Assembly (NCBI GenBank): GCA_963930645.1
Contig: CAWVNO010000515.1
Span: 3,208,838-3,272,837, forward strand
Source of the DNA: Salticus scenicus
Lineage: Eukaryota > Arthropoda > Arachnida > Araneae > Salticidae
Direction of reading: 5' to 3'
DNA length: 64,000 nucleotides
Made by a program: the position numbers and the translations under genes. Shown piece after piece: positions 46,299-59,113 of this stretch (the stretch's first letter is position 1; every line of letters starts with the position of its first letter). The notes under the pieces are model-generated. The model ran no database searches, was not told where the DNA came from, and was given only the letters and a program-made list of their open reading frames with translations.

Positions 46299-47312
46299 AA
46301 CGGGAAAAATTTGTATATTGTTGTTGGTCACATGGCTTTATTTACAACTCAATATCTGTCTAAGGATATATTTCTCTAGAGCACATATTTTACTGTTACT
46401 AAATATCCTATGCTTTGTGCTATACATAAATATTCATAAATCTCCTGAACAAATACTTCCAGTTACTCAAGTACTCTGTAATCCTCCATTAATTAAAGCT
46501 ACCTCTTTTACAAATAAGTTAACAATCCAGTACGAAACTAATCTCAGGAAGGATTAAACTATCCTGCTGGCTGTGTGTTTAGTGTTTTGGACTTAAAATT
46601 CTCCATCTCTATTTTGCAGCCTTAACTGAAGTTATCTTCTCGGGCAAAGTCAGCTATTTCTTTTTTCTGTTTTCTTGCAAGCTTGAAACTCCATTAAGTT
46701 TCTTTTTAACAATTTAAAACTAACTGTAACGAGTTTTTGTTCATACATAAAAGAACAGTTTAAATGTAATTTTCATAAGCATTAAAAATAATAATAATAA
46801 TAATAATAATTACATGCAATGTTTGTTAAAAGAAGAAGCATAACAATAAATTTTAATTTTTTAAATACTTCTCAAGTATTTACTAAATTTTCGAGAACTT
46901 TTCGTTAAATGCAGAGATTCTTTTGAGAAGAACCAATCAGAAATATCAAAAATTAAAAAAATCCTGGGATTTACGGAAATGTTCTTGGGATAAAAGTATC
47001 TGTTATAAATAAATTTCGGAAAAGAGTTTCTGTTAATTTCTGAAACTTTCATTTCCTAGTCTGACTTTACTACTTGTCTCTTCTTATTTAGAAATGAGAT
47101 TTTCCTTAATTTAGTTCGGTAACGACAAATGTACACTAGATTTTATAAAAAATTTCATCTGTATCAAGAAAAGTTATTATTTTTCTTCCTTTTTCTTTTA
47201 TTTTCTTTCTTAATAAATAAATAATTAAATAAATGAATGAATCTTTTGACGTCGTATCATTTCAAATGTATAGATCTCGTGAAATTGTAAAAGTCCTTTT
47301 AGAATGACTAAA
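46299..47312. other. AT-rich DNA, no gene recognised
   Basis: The rest of a 109-codon plus frame (46228-46557) has a leucine/isoleucine-rich middle that could span a membrane, but it begins inside a tandem duplication and has no recognisable homology. AAT repeats near 46793-46810. Confidence 0.45.
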
Positions 47313-47560
47313 TTGAATATATTTAGTTTTAATACAATAAATTGAGGTGTATTTATTAAGATTATTTTATTTAGAAGTGTTTTCGAAATTTAAATATCTA
47401 CAAAGATTAAAAGTAGATTTACTAATTTCCAATTAGTAAGTGTAATATATTTATATTTAATAAAATAGATTGTGAAGTGTTATATAAAATTATTTTGTTT
47501 ACAAGTATTTTCGAAATTTAAATAGCTACAAAGCTTAAAATTTTATTTTTTAATAACAGA
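47313..47560. repeat. Tandem duplication, period about 136 bp
   Basis: TTTCGAAATTTAAATATCTACAAAG and TTTCGAAATTTAAATAGCTACAAAG, together with AATAAATTGAGGTGT/AATAGATTGTGAAGTGT, mark two copies. Confidence 0.75.
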
Positions 47561-50106
47561 TGTAACATCATATATGCATAAAATATGTTACGACAGAATT
47601 AGACAACTAATCTGATTTTATAAAATACATATGAAATTTACATTTTGTTATTTATTTATTTTATTTTTATTTTACTTATTTATTTATTTTTTATCTAAAA
47701 GGATTTTTTTAACCTAACAAAGCTATGTGAATTAGTGAATTTTTATTCATTCATTTAATTATTTTTAATCTACGTAAACGTATGATATTCTTTAGTACAT
47801 TTAAATTGATTAAATTAAAAACGCAAGTTTTCAAATATGACCCTAAAAAAACTAAATAAGTTACCAATTTCATAAAATAAATACGAAATATGTATTTTGT
47901 TGAAAAGTTTTTGTTTATTCTAACGTAATTTTATTATCAAAACTTTGAAATGAATTAGTCACTATTAATTTCATTAAAAAAAAAAAAAAAAAAAATGTAA
48001 AAATAATAAATTAGAGATAAAAACGTACTACGTCTGGAATTAAGTAGTTTGAAAAATTTTCCTTTTTTTAATATGTTTAAATAGATTAGATATAAAACAC
48101 GTTTAAAATATGTTACATAAAATATTTATTTTTAATATCTTCGACAAAGAATAGTATTTGACCGGTTATACAGCGATATATTTTGTAATAAACCAATATA
48201 AAGTATTTTAAAAATACTGATAAAATATATTGCTTTCCAACTCCATCATTCAAAGATGGAATTTAGTATGAAAACGATCAGCACAAACAAAAAATATTGA
48301 TAAAGATAAGAAATAAATAAATAAACAAATAAAAATAAAATAAAATAAAATAATGCAGTCTTTTATCTAGCGCACTAATATTATGCATAAGATTGACTTA
48401 CAGAAAACTGAAATCATTACGGCGGAAAATTCATTCTTTAGAATCTTTCAAATAACTTTCATTGTAACTTTTTGTTTACTTTTATTTTGTGTTGACGTTA
48501 GTTTTTATTTTATTTTGTTTTCAAAGATCTAAAACCAATTCCTAAGTTTTTTTCTTTGAAATATGAGGGTTCAAAGATCAAATTTCAACTAAACTAAACA
48601 ACGCTAGCTCATATATCAGAGTCGGCCGCAAAAATTTTCCAAGAAACCTTATAAATATGCATGAATTCTCAGATGTAACAGTTCCATTATCTTTTCTGCA
48701 TAATCCTGTGATAATTAAAACTGATCAGGAAGTCGGACATGATGCTTGATCTTATCTTACAAATTCTCTCTCTCTTTTGGCAGAGGCTTAGAAAGATGCT
48801 GGCTAATCACGTGACAGATCCTCGTCATTTCAAGGATTAATTTTATAACAGTGCACTTTATTATCTCTAGAAACATCGGCTCGGAGGTATTTTCTGAAAT
48901 TGTTTATGTACTATCTTCAGTTTTAAAGAAAAAACGGCGTCTAAATTATTATGTGTTTGGGATATAATTACCATATAAAAAGGAAGAAGATTCCCGCCTT
49001 TTCCTTCGATCAAAATCTCATAGATTAAAGAAGTTGTTTCTGATGAGATAAAATCTGCATGTGACGAGGTCATTCAAAAATGCTTATAAATATTATCGCT
49101 TGCTATATCTTTTTTATAAATCAAAAAATTTTCAGCAAGACATTTAAAAATTAATTACTTTAAAGACGTTATAATAGATTTATGTCTATTAAATACAGTG
49201 TACAATTATTCGAGATTTCTTTTAAAATATTAATTATTCTGTAAAATAAAAATAGGTTAATTTTGTATTGTTTCAAAATTTAGAGTGTCTAAGCCTCTAA
49301 AATTATTAAAAAAAAAAAAAAAAAAAAAAAGTAAACGAAAAAGTAAAACTGCGTTATTTATTTATTTATTTATTGTCATAATACTGATGAAAATGCATTT
49401 CAAGAGTCAAGCGTTCAGTGGCAATTGGTATATCTGAATAGGCTGTTTGAAGACCCTAACAATAATTTTCATTTAGAAACCATTCACTTTCACACATATA
49501 TATATTATTAATCACACCTAATATAGATTAGTATAATGTCAAACTTTATTACACAGATTAATTAATTATGAAAAACTAGAATTATTTTTTACAGTTTTGT
49601 AAAGTACCTTTAAATACCTTTGGCTTTAGAAAAAACGTCACATTAGCATTTGGTAATCTGCTTTAGCTTATTTCATTTGTTTTAACATTGTTTAAATGCT
49701 TTTCAAGCCATTGCTACTAACAACATAAAATTATATTAACTTTGTGGGTCTATATAAATAAAATAATTAAACATTCCTCTTTGTATTTTCAATAGGAGTA
49801 TTTTATAGTAAAATTTAACAATTGATTCAAATTTACGGTAATTCAAAATATTTTATATGAAATAGGACGTAAACAAACAGGTGATAGATAGACGAATCAG
49901 ATTCATAAATTATTCTCAGCTACTTTTAAAAAGCTAAAAATTTATGCGTGTAAGTTATTAAATGGGTTCTTTTTATGATTTAAAATATTTTGAAATGGAG
50001 AGATAAATGGCGGAAATATAAGTAACTTATTTCAAATGAAAGTAAGAAAGTGAGAAGAAAATATATAAATGAAACATTTTTGACATATAGGAGTTAATAT
50101 TTACCC

Positions 50107-50139
<33 letters not shown>

Positions 50140-51420
50140 TCTTTTATTATTTTTTCTTATATACACGGTACAAAAAGGATTGTTTTGAAGCCGAATATTC
50201 TAAACTGAGTTTTTGACATATTTTCATCATTTGAGGTCTTCTGAATCTGAAAATCACATTTTAAGCGGTTGATCTGTGTGCATGTCTGTATGTATATGTC
50301 TCTGTGTATGTTTGCCAATCTGTTTTAAACAAAAACAAACACTAGTAGGAAGTCCAAACTCATTGTTCTGAATCTGCGTCACTATGGAGATATTACTTGA
50401 AGAAATTTTATTGACATTTGACAAATGATTTGTGTAGAAGAACAGTTAAAAGTACCCAAATACGCTACGTCTATAAGCAAAATTCCTTGTTGATACCTTT
50501 TAACATTCTTTAGACTGCACTAAACAAAATGACATAAACATATATATTTCTTATACCCACAAAAACATGTTCATATAGAATGGAATATGGTATGAGAAAC
50601 ATGTTCTCTTATAATTTATAGACACTCTATAGGGGTATCCAAAATTAAGCGTACACATGTTTTTGTATTGGATGTAATTGCTGAAAGTGATTTTGCAAAT
50701 TTTACTACATCCAGAGAAATTCCGTAGAAATGACGTATGAATCAGTTTCGTTTACTTACGTCGTAGGCAAAATCCGAGTTTTCGACGATGAGTTTTTTTC
50801 TTTAATAATGCCTTTTGAATTTCCCTGAATATGTAAATCAAGTTTTTCGTAATTGTTCTATCTGACTTTTTCAGCGTAAATTAAAAACAAATAAGCGAAG
50901 AAAGTTCGAATGGCATAGTTATAAGATCATATTTGAAAATTTTGAGTAGGATCTGTAGTTTCAAAGAGTAATATGGGTAAAAGTTTTCGGAACAACTTAT
51001 TATTATTATTTTTATTATTTATTTAGTAATAACTTTAATTGTTTTGTGAATATAGGTACACCATTGAAACAAGATCACAGGAACATATTCCAAATAAAAC
51101 TGTTTTCTTTCAATATCTAGATAAGATAAAATAGTATAAATGCTATACTAGGTGGGTTATACTATTACTTGGCTATATTTATCCGTTTATATATATAACT
51201 GGAACTATCTTATTCAACCAGTTTTTGCTATTGTAAGCATTGTTGTTAACGGTAGATGTTTTACGAATTTAAAAGAGAAAATCTGACTTTATATGTATAT
51301 ATTAAATGATTTTATTTAAAAACTTTTTTTTCTTTTCATTTTTCTTTCTAGAATAATTATGAAATTAAACTTAATGTTTACAGAACTGAACTCTGTAATT
51401 AAATAAATGACGCTTTTAGA
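47561..51420. other. AT-rich DNA with simple repeats, no gene recognised
   Basis: A-runs at about 47975-47995 and 49309-49330 and T30 at 50108-50137. 48620-48650 (AGTCGGCCGCAAAAATTTTCC) may be a fragment of the CAGTCGGC MITE. 48720-48830 contains an isolated CACGTG (ATCACGTGACAG). 50180-50780 is slightly more complex, with a GT-rich patch, but nothing is assignable. Confidence 0.5.
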
Positions 51421-51670
51421 TGAATGCCATGTCTAAGTGAAGCACTTAGGAAATTGACGTTTGCGGGTTGTTCAGCTATGTCCATCTCGAATATACTGAT
51501 CAGCCCATTTTCGCACGGGTCCTGACAGTCCGTAATTGGGGGTGATCTGCCGATGATCAAGGGGCGTAATGGACAGCGGACGGAGATTGGATTGGATTGA
51601 GTGAGAAAGTCCCGTATCTGCAGGCCATCACTTATTTACGGACATGGTAATGGAAGGACACACTTCGCAC
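51421..51670. other. Unidentified GC-richer segment of about 250 bp
   Basis: Clearly more balanced than its surroundings (GGGGGTGATCTGCCGATGATC, GGGGCGTAATGGACAGCGG, CCGTATCTGCAGGCCATC). No frame stays open through it on either strand and no polymerase III boxes were seen. Probably an unrecognised repeat or an old exon remnant. Confidence 0.3.
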
Positions 51671-52496
51671 ATTTTCTCCCTTCACATTAAAATTAGTTCT
51701 GTCCTACTATGTCTAACAATTTAGGAAATATCTCAGCATATTTGAGCACATTTGCGTTTTGAGCCATCCGAAAGCTGTTTATATTCTAAAATATTCTCAT
51801 TGAACCACCTTTTGCCAATAATCGCATACAGAAATATCTAAAAGTCAAATATTGAAAATATTTGTTCAAATATTTATTCAATATTTATTTGTTTCAAATA
51901 TTTATTCAATATTTGAAACCTTTTCAAATATTGAAAAGGTTTGACAACACTGCGTTTTCTTTCCTTCCTCTTATTTATTTTATTTATTTTTCAAATATTG
52001 TAACTTTTTTGTTTTGTTTTTTTTATTTTAAAGCATTTTTTAAACTTTTTGTATTTTAAACACTTTTTTTGGTTTTTGGTTCTTTTTAAGGTTATTAAAA
52101 TAATATTGTCTTTTACGCAATTATCATTTAGACTTTAATAATGATGTTTACTTCATTTTAGAAAATTTTACTTAAGAATTATGTAATTTTTATTTAATGA
52201 TATAATGTATATAATATACTAATAATTTTTATATAATTTTTATTTTCCGCAGCATTTTTTAGTAAATAGGGACTATTCCTTATTAATGTGTTCCAGAATG
52301 TGTATCTCAAAAACAAAACTAGTGTGATATTTAAATTTAGTGTTTCATTGTTCTATCTTATCGATAAAATTGTGGAAGACTACCATTTTGTTTTTTTACC
52401 TTTATTTTATTTTGTTTATTTATTTATTATTATTATTATTGTATAAAAACGGACACGTGATAATAATCACACACTGCTAACGACTTTTGAACTATA

Positions 52497-52499
<3 letters not shown>
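51671..52499. other. AT-rich DNA, no gene recognised
   Basis: Contains local CAAATATTTATTCAATATTTG repeats around 51847-51945, which form several short inverted and direct repeats. Confidence 0.5.

Positions 52500-52529
<30 letters not shown>
52500..52529. repeat. T30 homopolymer run
   Basis: An uninterrupted run of 30 T residues. Confidence 0.9.
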
Positions 52530-52534
<5 letters not shown>

Positions 52535-52672
52535 TTCAAAAATGTTCAATATAATGTTTTATTGATTCTCAAAATAACTTGAGTTCATTACAAAGTTGAG
52601 TTCATTACCTTTTAATATTACAAGCAATTTCATAATCTATGCATGATATATGTTTTTTCTTTCTTTCTTTTT

Positions 52673-53660
52673 TTAACATTTTCCAACAAAATTAAAACTG
52701 TTTATGTCCATCTGCCCGCGCACTAAATCCCGTGAATATACATGGAATTTCTTGAAACTGATATACTCGTATGTTATTCAAGCTCCCTATTGAAAATGGA
52801 TTAAATGTTACCATCGGTTTTGTACAAGAACAGGGACACCCAAAAGAATTATAAAGCATTGTGTTCTATGAGAGGTATTTCTACAATCAAATTTTAATAA
52901 CTTTATTTTTCACAAATCATAATGAAATTCAGATTAATTATTCAAATGTACCTACCAAAAAAAAAAAAAAAAAAAAAAAGGAAAGAAAGAAAGAAAAGGG
53001 TGTTCTATAGAATACAGTATAATTAGATTTAAGATTTACAGTGCCACACGAAAATATTCACACACACTAAGGTCTAAAAACCTGAAATTGCTAGACTTGC
53101 ATTTTCGTTTACATTAAGCATTTCTAACATTTTCTAACAGCTTTTAAGAATGACTATGATTTGAATTAGTTAGCACATCTGTTTGTCTTTCTGTCCATCT
53201 GCCTGCCCTTCTGTCTGTCTTCCTGTCTGTGTCCTGTCTTAAACATTTATGGAATTTCTTGAAACTAATATTTGTTATTCAGATTCACTATGGGATGTTT
53301 CCTTTAAAAAATGGAGTAAATGCCGCCACTAGTTTGTTTGAAGGAATACCCGAAAGAATTGCAAAGCACTTAGTTCTATATGAGAGGTATTTTTATAAAC
53401 CACATATTATTATCTTAAAGTTACACAGATATTGACATATACGTATTTGTAAAGAAATGAATATAATATTAATACCGTATTATTAGTATTTAAATTAACA
53501 GGGCTGCACAAAAATATTCATACACATTACGGGATACAACTAGAAAATAGTGGAATTTCATTTTTGATTTAGTTAAGCATTTTTAACATTTTCCTACAAT
53601 GTTTAAAGTGATTATAAATTTAATTAGTCTACCTGTCTGTCTTTCTGTCTGTCCGTTGTG
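52673..53660. repeat. Tandem repeat, period about 470 bp, just over two units
   Basis: Shared in order: GTCCATCTGCCCGC/GTCCATCTGCCTGC, ATGGAATTTCTTGAAACT, GTTATTCA, AGAATTATAAAGCA/AGAATTGCAAAGCA, GTTCTATGAGAGGTATTT/GTTCTATATGAGAGGTATTT in units 1 and 2. The start of a third unit shares ACAAAAATATTCATACACA, TTTTTAACATTTTC and TGTCTTTCTGTCTGTCCG. An A21 run (52959-52979) sits in unit 1. The 68-codon frame at 53229-53435 lies within it and is not credible. Confidence 0.75.
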
Positions 53661-54189
53661 TGATCACATAGGCAAAGTACATTTAAACGTACACTTGGAA
53701 AGTGTTAATAATCTATGATGCGAAGTGCATGATTTCCCGTTCTTGTTTTATTTCCAAAGTATTTAAAAAAATATATAGTTAATGCTATAATAATTCAACT
53801 CGTATTCTAAAAGCAGGTAAAAATATAGAAACAAAATGAAGACTTTACTGCTTTCGATAGGTTTTATCACAAGAAAAAAGATTAAGAAATTAAAATTCTA
53901 TAATACTTATATATAGAAAAGTAAAAGAATTAGAGTTTCATTAATTTAAAGTTACTGTATATTCCTAAAACAAAAATAAATGTAGCACGTATAATTTAAT
54001 TGTGTATAACTTTATGTGAATATTTATTTTAAAAAATTAAACTGTTATGGATGTTAGGCATCGAATTTCAGCAAAACTCTTCGAAAACATTAAATAGATT
54101 TCAATAAATTGGTACATAATATATTGTATACAAATAATAATAATAGTTTTTTTCTCTTTGTTATTATACTGAAACTCAGAATTGTGCAA

Positions 54190-54222
<33 letters not shown>

Positions 54223-54445
54223 TCAGCTGGTTTCATTATGCATATTTTTATCACCATTGATTTAACTAAAGTGAAAATAAAAGAGAGAGATATGGAGATA
54301 CTGATTGCTTTCAATGATCTGAAAAAAAAAAAAAAAAAAGAGAGAGAGAGAGAGAGAAAGCATTGATCATTACAGAATGAAAAATTTAAAGAAAAAAAAT
54401 AAGATTAAAAAAATAGATTAGTTTGACCGATTTTTTTGGTCATGG
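53661..54445. other. AT-rich DNA with microsatellites
   Basis: (AAT)n at 54190-54222, A18 at 54322-54339 and (GA)n at 54340-54358. These explain the asparagine-run and leucine-run frames on the two strands. Confidence 0.65.
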
Positions 54446-54493
54446 TAATTGCTCTAATTAGAAAATAATTGCGTCCCATGCTAATTGATAATT
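54446..54493. promoter_or_regulatory. Cluster of five TAATT homeodomain-type cores
   Basis: TAATT cores begin at 54446, 54455 (TAATTA), 54466, 54482 and 54489, within 48 bp. TTTGACC and TGGTCA half-sites flank it on the left (54423-54443). The patch is not a simple repeat and the intervening sequence (GCGTCCCATG) is complex. Clusters like this occur in developmental enhancers of animals, but AT-rich DNA yields TAATT often, so this is a prediction only. Confidence 0.25.
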
Positions 54494-57156
54494 ACTTTTA
54501 TCATAAGTTCTTTGGGACTGTTTGAACTAATCCCACAGCATTCGTAAAATCACAGATTTGCTGAATTAAATGTTCTTGAAATGCAACGATTTTTTATTAT
54601 TACTTTTACTTTAGGCTAAAATTAACATTATTATCTCTTCATCATAAATTTCGATCAGTATTAGCAGAAGCAAACATTAAAAAAAGTATTCCTTCCTTTT
54701 TTTTTGTCTCTCTCTGTCTTTCTCTTTTTTCCATTCTATGTCTGAGGGAGAAAGGAGAGGAGGCGTAAAAAGATTTATAGAAACTAAATAAGATTATTTT
54801 CTGCTTTGAAGTTTAATTCTATATAAAAATGTTATTTTATTCATTTAAGCGTCTTTTTTACTTTTTTTTTTTATTATTATTTATTTATTTTTATGAAATG
54901 AAAAGGAATAAATATATATATTTTTTTCTCTGTTCCATTTTATGTTGCAGGTCAAGCGATTAAACAAAATTAAAGTTCCGTTTTATTTGCCTTCATATAA
55001 AATATTTTGATTATAAAACTGTACAAAGTATCATTTTATATTTTCTCCTATTTCAGTTCCCCCGTCCCCCCTCTCTTTTTATGTATTTTAATATGTCACG
55101 TTTAATTCTGGCATTTTTTAATAATTTTTTTTTTCTTTTAACTTGCGCAAAGGCAGGTTCTAATTTAAAGTATAATTTAATTCTTCAACACTTCATGTTA
55201 TTTATGCCAACCCTGTACGTAAGGTTTACTTATCCCTTTGTGTTTAAAATTACGAAAATAAATTGTATTTCAAACATAATTTTTAGTTACTTCAGATGCA
55301 TTTTTAAAGAGATAAGCAATATAAAAAATGTGAATATCTCCTCATCGTATAATAAATGAGGATTTAATGCAGGTATATATATATATATATATATATCAAA
55401 TATACTTATTCCATTTTTCAATTCTCGTTGTGTTATTGTTCAATCTAATTTCCTTTTTTACTTTGTTTTGTTGCAAGATAGAAACTTGAGTGTTATATTT
55501 CTTTAATTAGCTGTACAGCGATCCGAAATCTTGCATATGCCAACAGAGATGCAAGTTTCCTGATGAATGATTATTTCTGGTTTTCAGCAATTAAAATTCT
55601 ATTTTTCATTTCATGAATTCTCTTTTATTTTAACATATCCTTTTTTATCTCTTTCCATTTCTATTATTTGATAAATGTTTCTATTGGATTAATGGAATAT
55701 GCAAATTATCTCATCGTTAGGATTATGTGTTATGTGTATCATTTCTCTTCTGCGTAAGTACTTTAACATGTTTTTACTACTCAGTGTATTTAAATTAAAT
55801 TATCATCGTGATAATAATTTTATTCGAAATACATCTCATTTATAATTTCATATGTTGGTATTTTCATCTATCTTTCATTTGCTGAGTGTTGTAAAGGAAT
55901 TAAATTATTCAAATTATATATATATATATATATATATTATTATTATTATTATTATTGTTATTATTATCATTATTATCTTTACATTTCTCCAATATTAATG
56001 ATATATTCTTTAAATAATATATAAATTAATTACAACACAGATAAAGTTAGTGAAAAATGACGGAACGATAGTGAAACGACAACACCCTATAAAACCCTTT
56101 CTTGAACAAAAATGGCTTCATATAATGTCTTAGAGTAATATAAAAGAAAAATATGTATGTTCAATTCATACCAATATCTTTGACATTTCTCTCATAAATT
56201 CACTTTTATTCGCCTTTTAATCTAGTGCCGTCGAGGGAAAAAAAAAAGTAAAACCAGGGGGGGAAAAATTTAAGACCATCACACTGCTATTTGTGCTAAA
56301 CACATGTAAATTATTATTTCTTCATTGCATGTTTTCTTACTAATATGAACACACCCTCTAAGGCGTAATACTCTTTCTGTTTGGAAAAACTATATATATG
56401 CATAAATCAGTTGTTTCAGTGTTTCATCAGTAAGTTTCTTTATAATTGTTTCGAAATATAAGAGAGAGAAAGAGATATTAGCTGCATTAAGCACTCACTC
56501 GCTATATACTGCAAGTAAAGTAAAATACATAATACATTCCATATTACTTATCTACTTTAAAATATTTATCCTTGAAGTAAATAATTATTTTATATTGTAT
56601 AGGAAATTGTATTGTGAAATCTGTATTTGCTAAGTTAAAATCGCTGTGTCACTGCTTTCAAAATTTCTCTAGAAATCGATGGGCTTTTATTCGACAAATA
56701 TTTAAGCATCTCAATACATCAATCATAAATGAAAAAGAATAAGTGCAAACAGAAAAGAAAAAGAAAGAAAAGGAATGAAGAAAGTAATGAAAACAGAATA
56801 TTTTAATTCAGCAAATAAAAGTGATTCAAATTACATTTTTACTACCTTCGCTGATAAGTAAGCCAATCTATTGACTTGACTGCCAATCTTTCTTCTGTTT
56901 ATACTTAATAAAATTTGCCTAGTGAATGTTACAAAATGTAATATTAAACTATTTTAATTTGAAAGTAATAAAATTTTCATTTACAAATAGCATAAAATTG
57001 TAAAACACGCTATAATGATTTTCGGGTTGAAATAATTAAACACAATTCTTTATAAAGCGAAAAATATCGTCAAGAGTGCAGTATGAAAGAAGCCACATAC
57101 AAAAGTTATGCATGTACAAGATATAATTTCAACTTTTATTCAGTTCAAGCCGTAAT

Positions 57157-57160
<4 letters not shown>
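54494..57160. other. AT-rich DNA, no gene recognised
   Basis: Pyrimidine-rich tracts at 54695-54745 and (TA)n at about 55377-55396 and 55916-55940 followed by (ATT)n. A 92-codon plus frame (55081-55359) starts MYFNMSRLILAFF and could suggest a hydrophobic leader, but the rest is lysine/isoleucine/serine-rich by composition. Confidence 0.5.

Positions 57161-57194
<34 letters not shown>
57161..57194. repeat. T34 homopolymer run
   Basis: One of the longest homopolymers in the window, 34 T residues. Confidence 0.9.
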
Positions 57195-57201
<7 letters not shown>

Positions 57202-57378
57202 ATTTTCTATTATGTTATTTTGAAAGAAATAAGAGACATTTGTCGAATTCAAATACCATTATGTAAGAAAATAATAAACAAACAAATATGTTGTCTATTT
57301 GTCCCAAAATATTCATTGAACACATTTTAAAATAATTACAAGATAAAAAGGACTTTTTACATATCATGTTTTTTAATT

Positions 57379-58145
57379 TTCTGTTGAATCATATAAACGC
57401 TACCGAAGGCAGCGGTAATCCGGAACAATTGGCTAAAAGTATTAAAAAAATTCATTGCTATAGTATTTTGAACTATTATAAAAGTTTCAAATGGCTAGCT
57501 TGCCGGGAAGTTAATTAAATGCAAGATTTGTGCTGGTACGCTGCCGAAGGCAGCAGGGTCCCGAAGCAGGTGGTTAAAAATATTTTTAAAATGCATGTTC
57601 ACCGTGTTCTGAACTATTCTGAAAGTTTCAAATGTCTAGCTAGTCGGGAAGTTAAATAAATTTTCTGTTGAATCGTATAAACGCTGCCGAAGGCAGTAGG
57701 GACCTGAAACAGTTGACTAAAAGTATTAAAAAAAATTATTGTCACCGTGTTCTGAGCTATCCTGAAAATTTCAAATGTCTAGCTAGTTGGGAAGTTAGTG
57801 AAAAATCGAATGCGAGCTTTGTACTGGTAACGATGCCAAAAACAGCAGGAACCCGAAACAGTTGGCTAAAAGTATTTTAAAATTGCATTTTCACCGTGTT
57901 CAGAACTATTCTGAAAGTTTCAGATGTCTAGCTAGTCGGAAAGTTAGTTAAATAAATTTTCTGTCGTATCGTATAAACGCGGTTAAATACAGTAAGGACC
58001 TGAAACAGTTGACTAAAATTATTAAAAAAATGTATTGTCACCGTGTTCTGAGCTATCCTGAAAGTTTAAAATGTCTGCTACTCAGGAAGTTAGTTAAAAA
58101 TCGATTACAAGCTTTGTACTGGACAAACAAACAAACAAACAAAAA
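57379..58145 (+). repeat. Tandem array of alternating 145-bp monomers ending in (ACAA)n
   Basis: Five units are marked by AACGCTACCGAAGGCAG (57396), TACGCTGCCGAAGGCAG (57536), AACGCTGCCGAAGGCAG (57680), AACGATGCCAAAAACAG (57829) and a decayed AACGCGG (57977). Units 1, 3 and 5 start TTCTGTTGAATCGTATA. Units 2 and 4 start GCGAGCTTTGTACTGGTA or similar. Two monomer types therefore alternate (A-B-A-B-A), with a higher-order period near 290 bp. The array ends in TTGTACTGG and an ACAA microsatellite (about 58121-58143), which looks like a non-LTR retrotransposon 3' tail. Confidence 0.85.
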
Positions 58146-58769
58146 GGAATCGAAATTAATAATAAAAACGTGGTAAAATAGGTCTCTCGTCCTAAATTAA
58201 ATTTCGATTTAGGACAGGAATGATACTAAAAAATATTAATAATAAAAAAATAGAATTTTTTTTTTTTTTTTTTTTTGTATTTTATAGGCTTAAATAAAAT
58301 GGTTTTACCTGACACTATTTTTGTGCAGAAAATGGGATTTATGAATTGAGTTTTATTTTTCTCATCTAAAAGGAGGCAATTCTGAAGAGCATTTCTGCTT
58401 AGATCGTGTCGCAATTATTTTTATCAATACAAGATGTACATGATAGGAAAAAGTAGAATTTCATGGCCATCCCAAAACATTCTTCTATATTTTACTATAC
58501 AAGTATATGCAATGCAACGTATTTTAATAAATTATCATTTTCTTAAATTATTTTCCTTGTTGAGTATAGATTAGATGTCGAAAGAAAGTCGGTTTTGTGT
58601 CCTACAGACAATATCTTAGAAAATGCTTTTTTTTATTATTATTATTTAAATTAAAATAATTATATTTTTTGTTCGAATTGTAACAGATCTAGAGTTAAAC
58701 TTTTTGATTTAAAGATATTGACCAGTTCTTTTGAAAAATACTAATATTGTACTCAGAAATAATTCTGTA
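58146..58769. other. AT-rich DNA, no gene recognised
   Basis: TCCTAAATTAAATTTCGATTTAGGA (58190-58214) is a short hairpin. T21 at 58256-58276. Nothing else. Confidence 0.5.
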
Positions 58770-58910
58770 ACTGATATCTGGAATTTTAATTGTAGCTCTA
58801 GTAAAAATAGTTCCATGTCATCCTTATAAATTCTAGTGTCCTTTAAAAGCGAGTTCTAGAGATCCTTATTAAAATTTTAGAGCGTTTCCCTATATTATGG
58901 AGGTCAAACT
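58770..58910 (-). repeat. Unnamed dispersed repeat, copy 2 (reverse)
   Basis: The reverse complement gives AATATAGGGAAACGCTCTAAA, CTAGAACTCGCT, CACTAGAATTTATAAGGATG and CATGGAACTATTTTTACTAGAGC, in the order of the copies at 43220 and 63412. Confidence 0.75.
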
Positions 58911-59113
58911 TATTTAAAAATCTCTGCAAATAAATGCGAATACAAAAGGTGAGTTTTAGCAACTATAATCTTGGTTTATGACCCATTTCTAGAAAATAAA
59001 GCGAGAATTTATCGCAATACAAAGGATTCGGAATATTCATAATATTGTTTCACCATCTAGAAATGTAAAGACTAGAAATTCTCGTTCATTTCGTCTATTC
59101 AGACGCATAGCTT
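58911..59113. other. Possibly continues the dispersed repeat; otherwise unannotated
   Basis: CTAGAAAT and CTAGAAAT-like words recur several times (58972, 59055, 59072). No frame or end could be defined. Confidence 0.3.

Noticed and set aside
46228..46557. 109-codon plus-strand frame with a hydrophobic middle
   Set aside because: It starts inside a 125-bp tandem duplication and resembles nothing known; hydrophobic frames are expected in T-rich DNA.
57668..57880. 70-codon frame with mixed composition
   Set aside because: It lies entirely inside the tandem array and reads across two monomer types; the frame is not kept in the other units.
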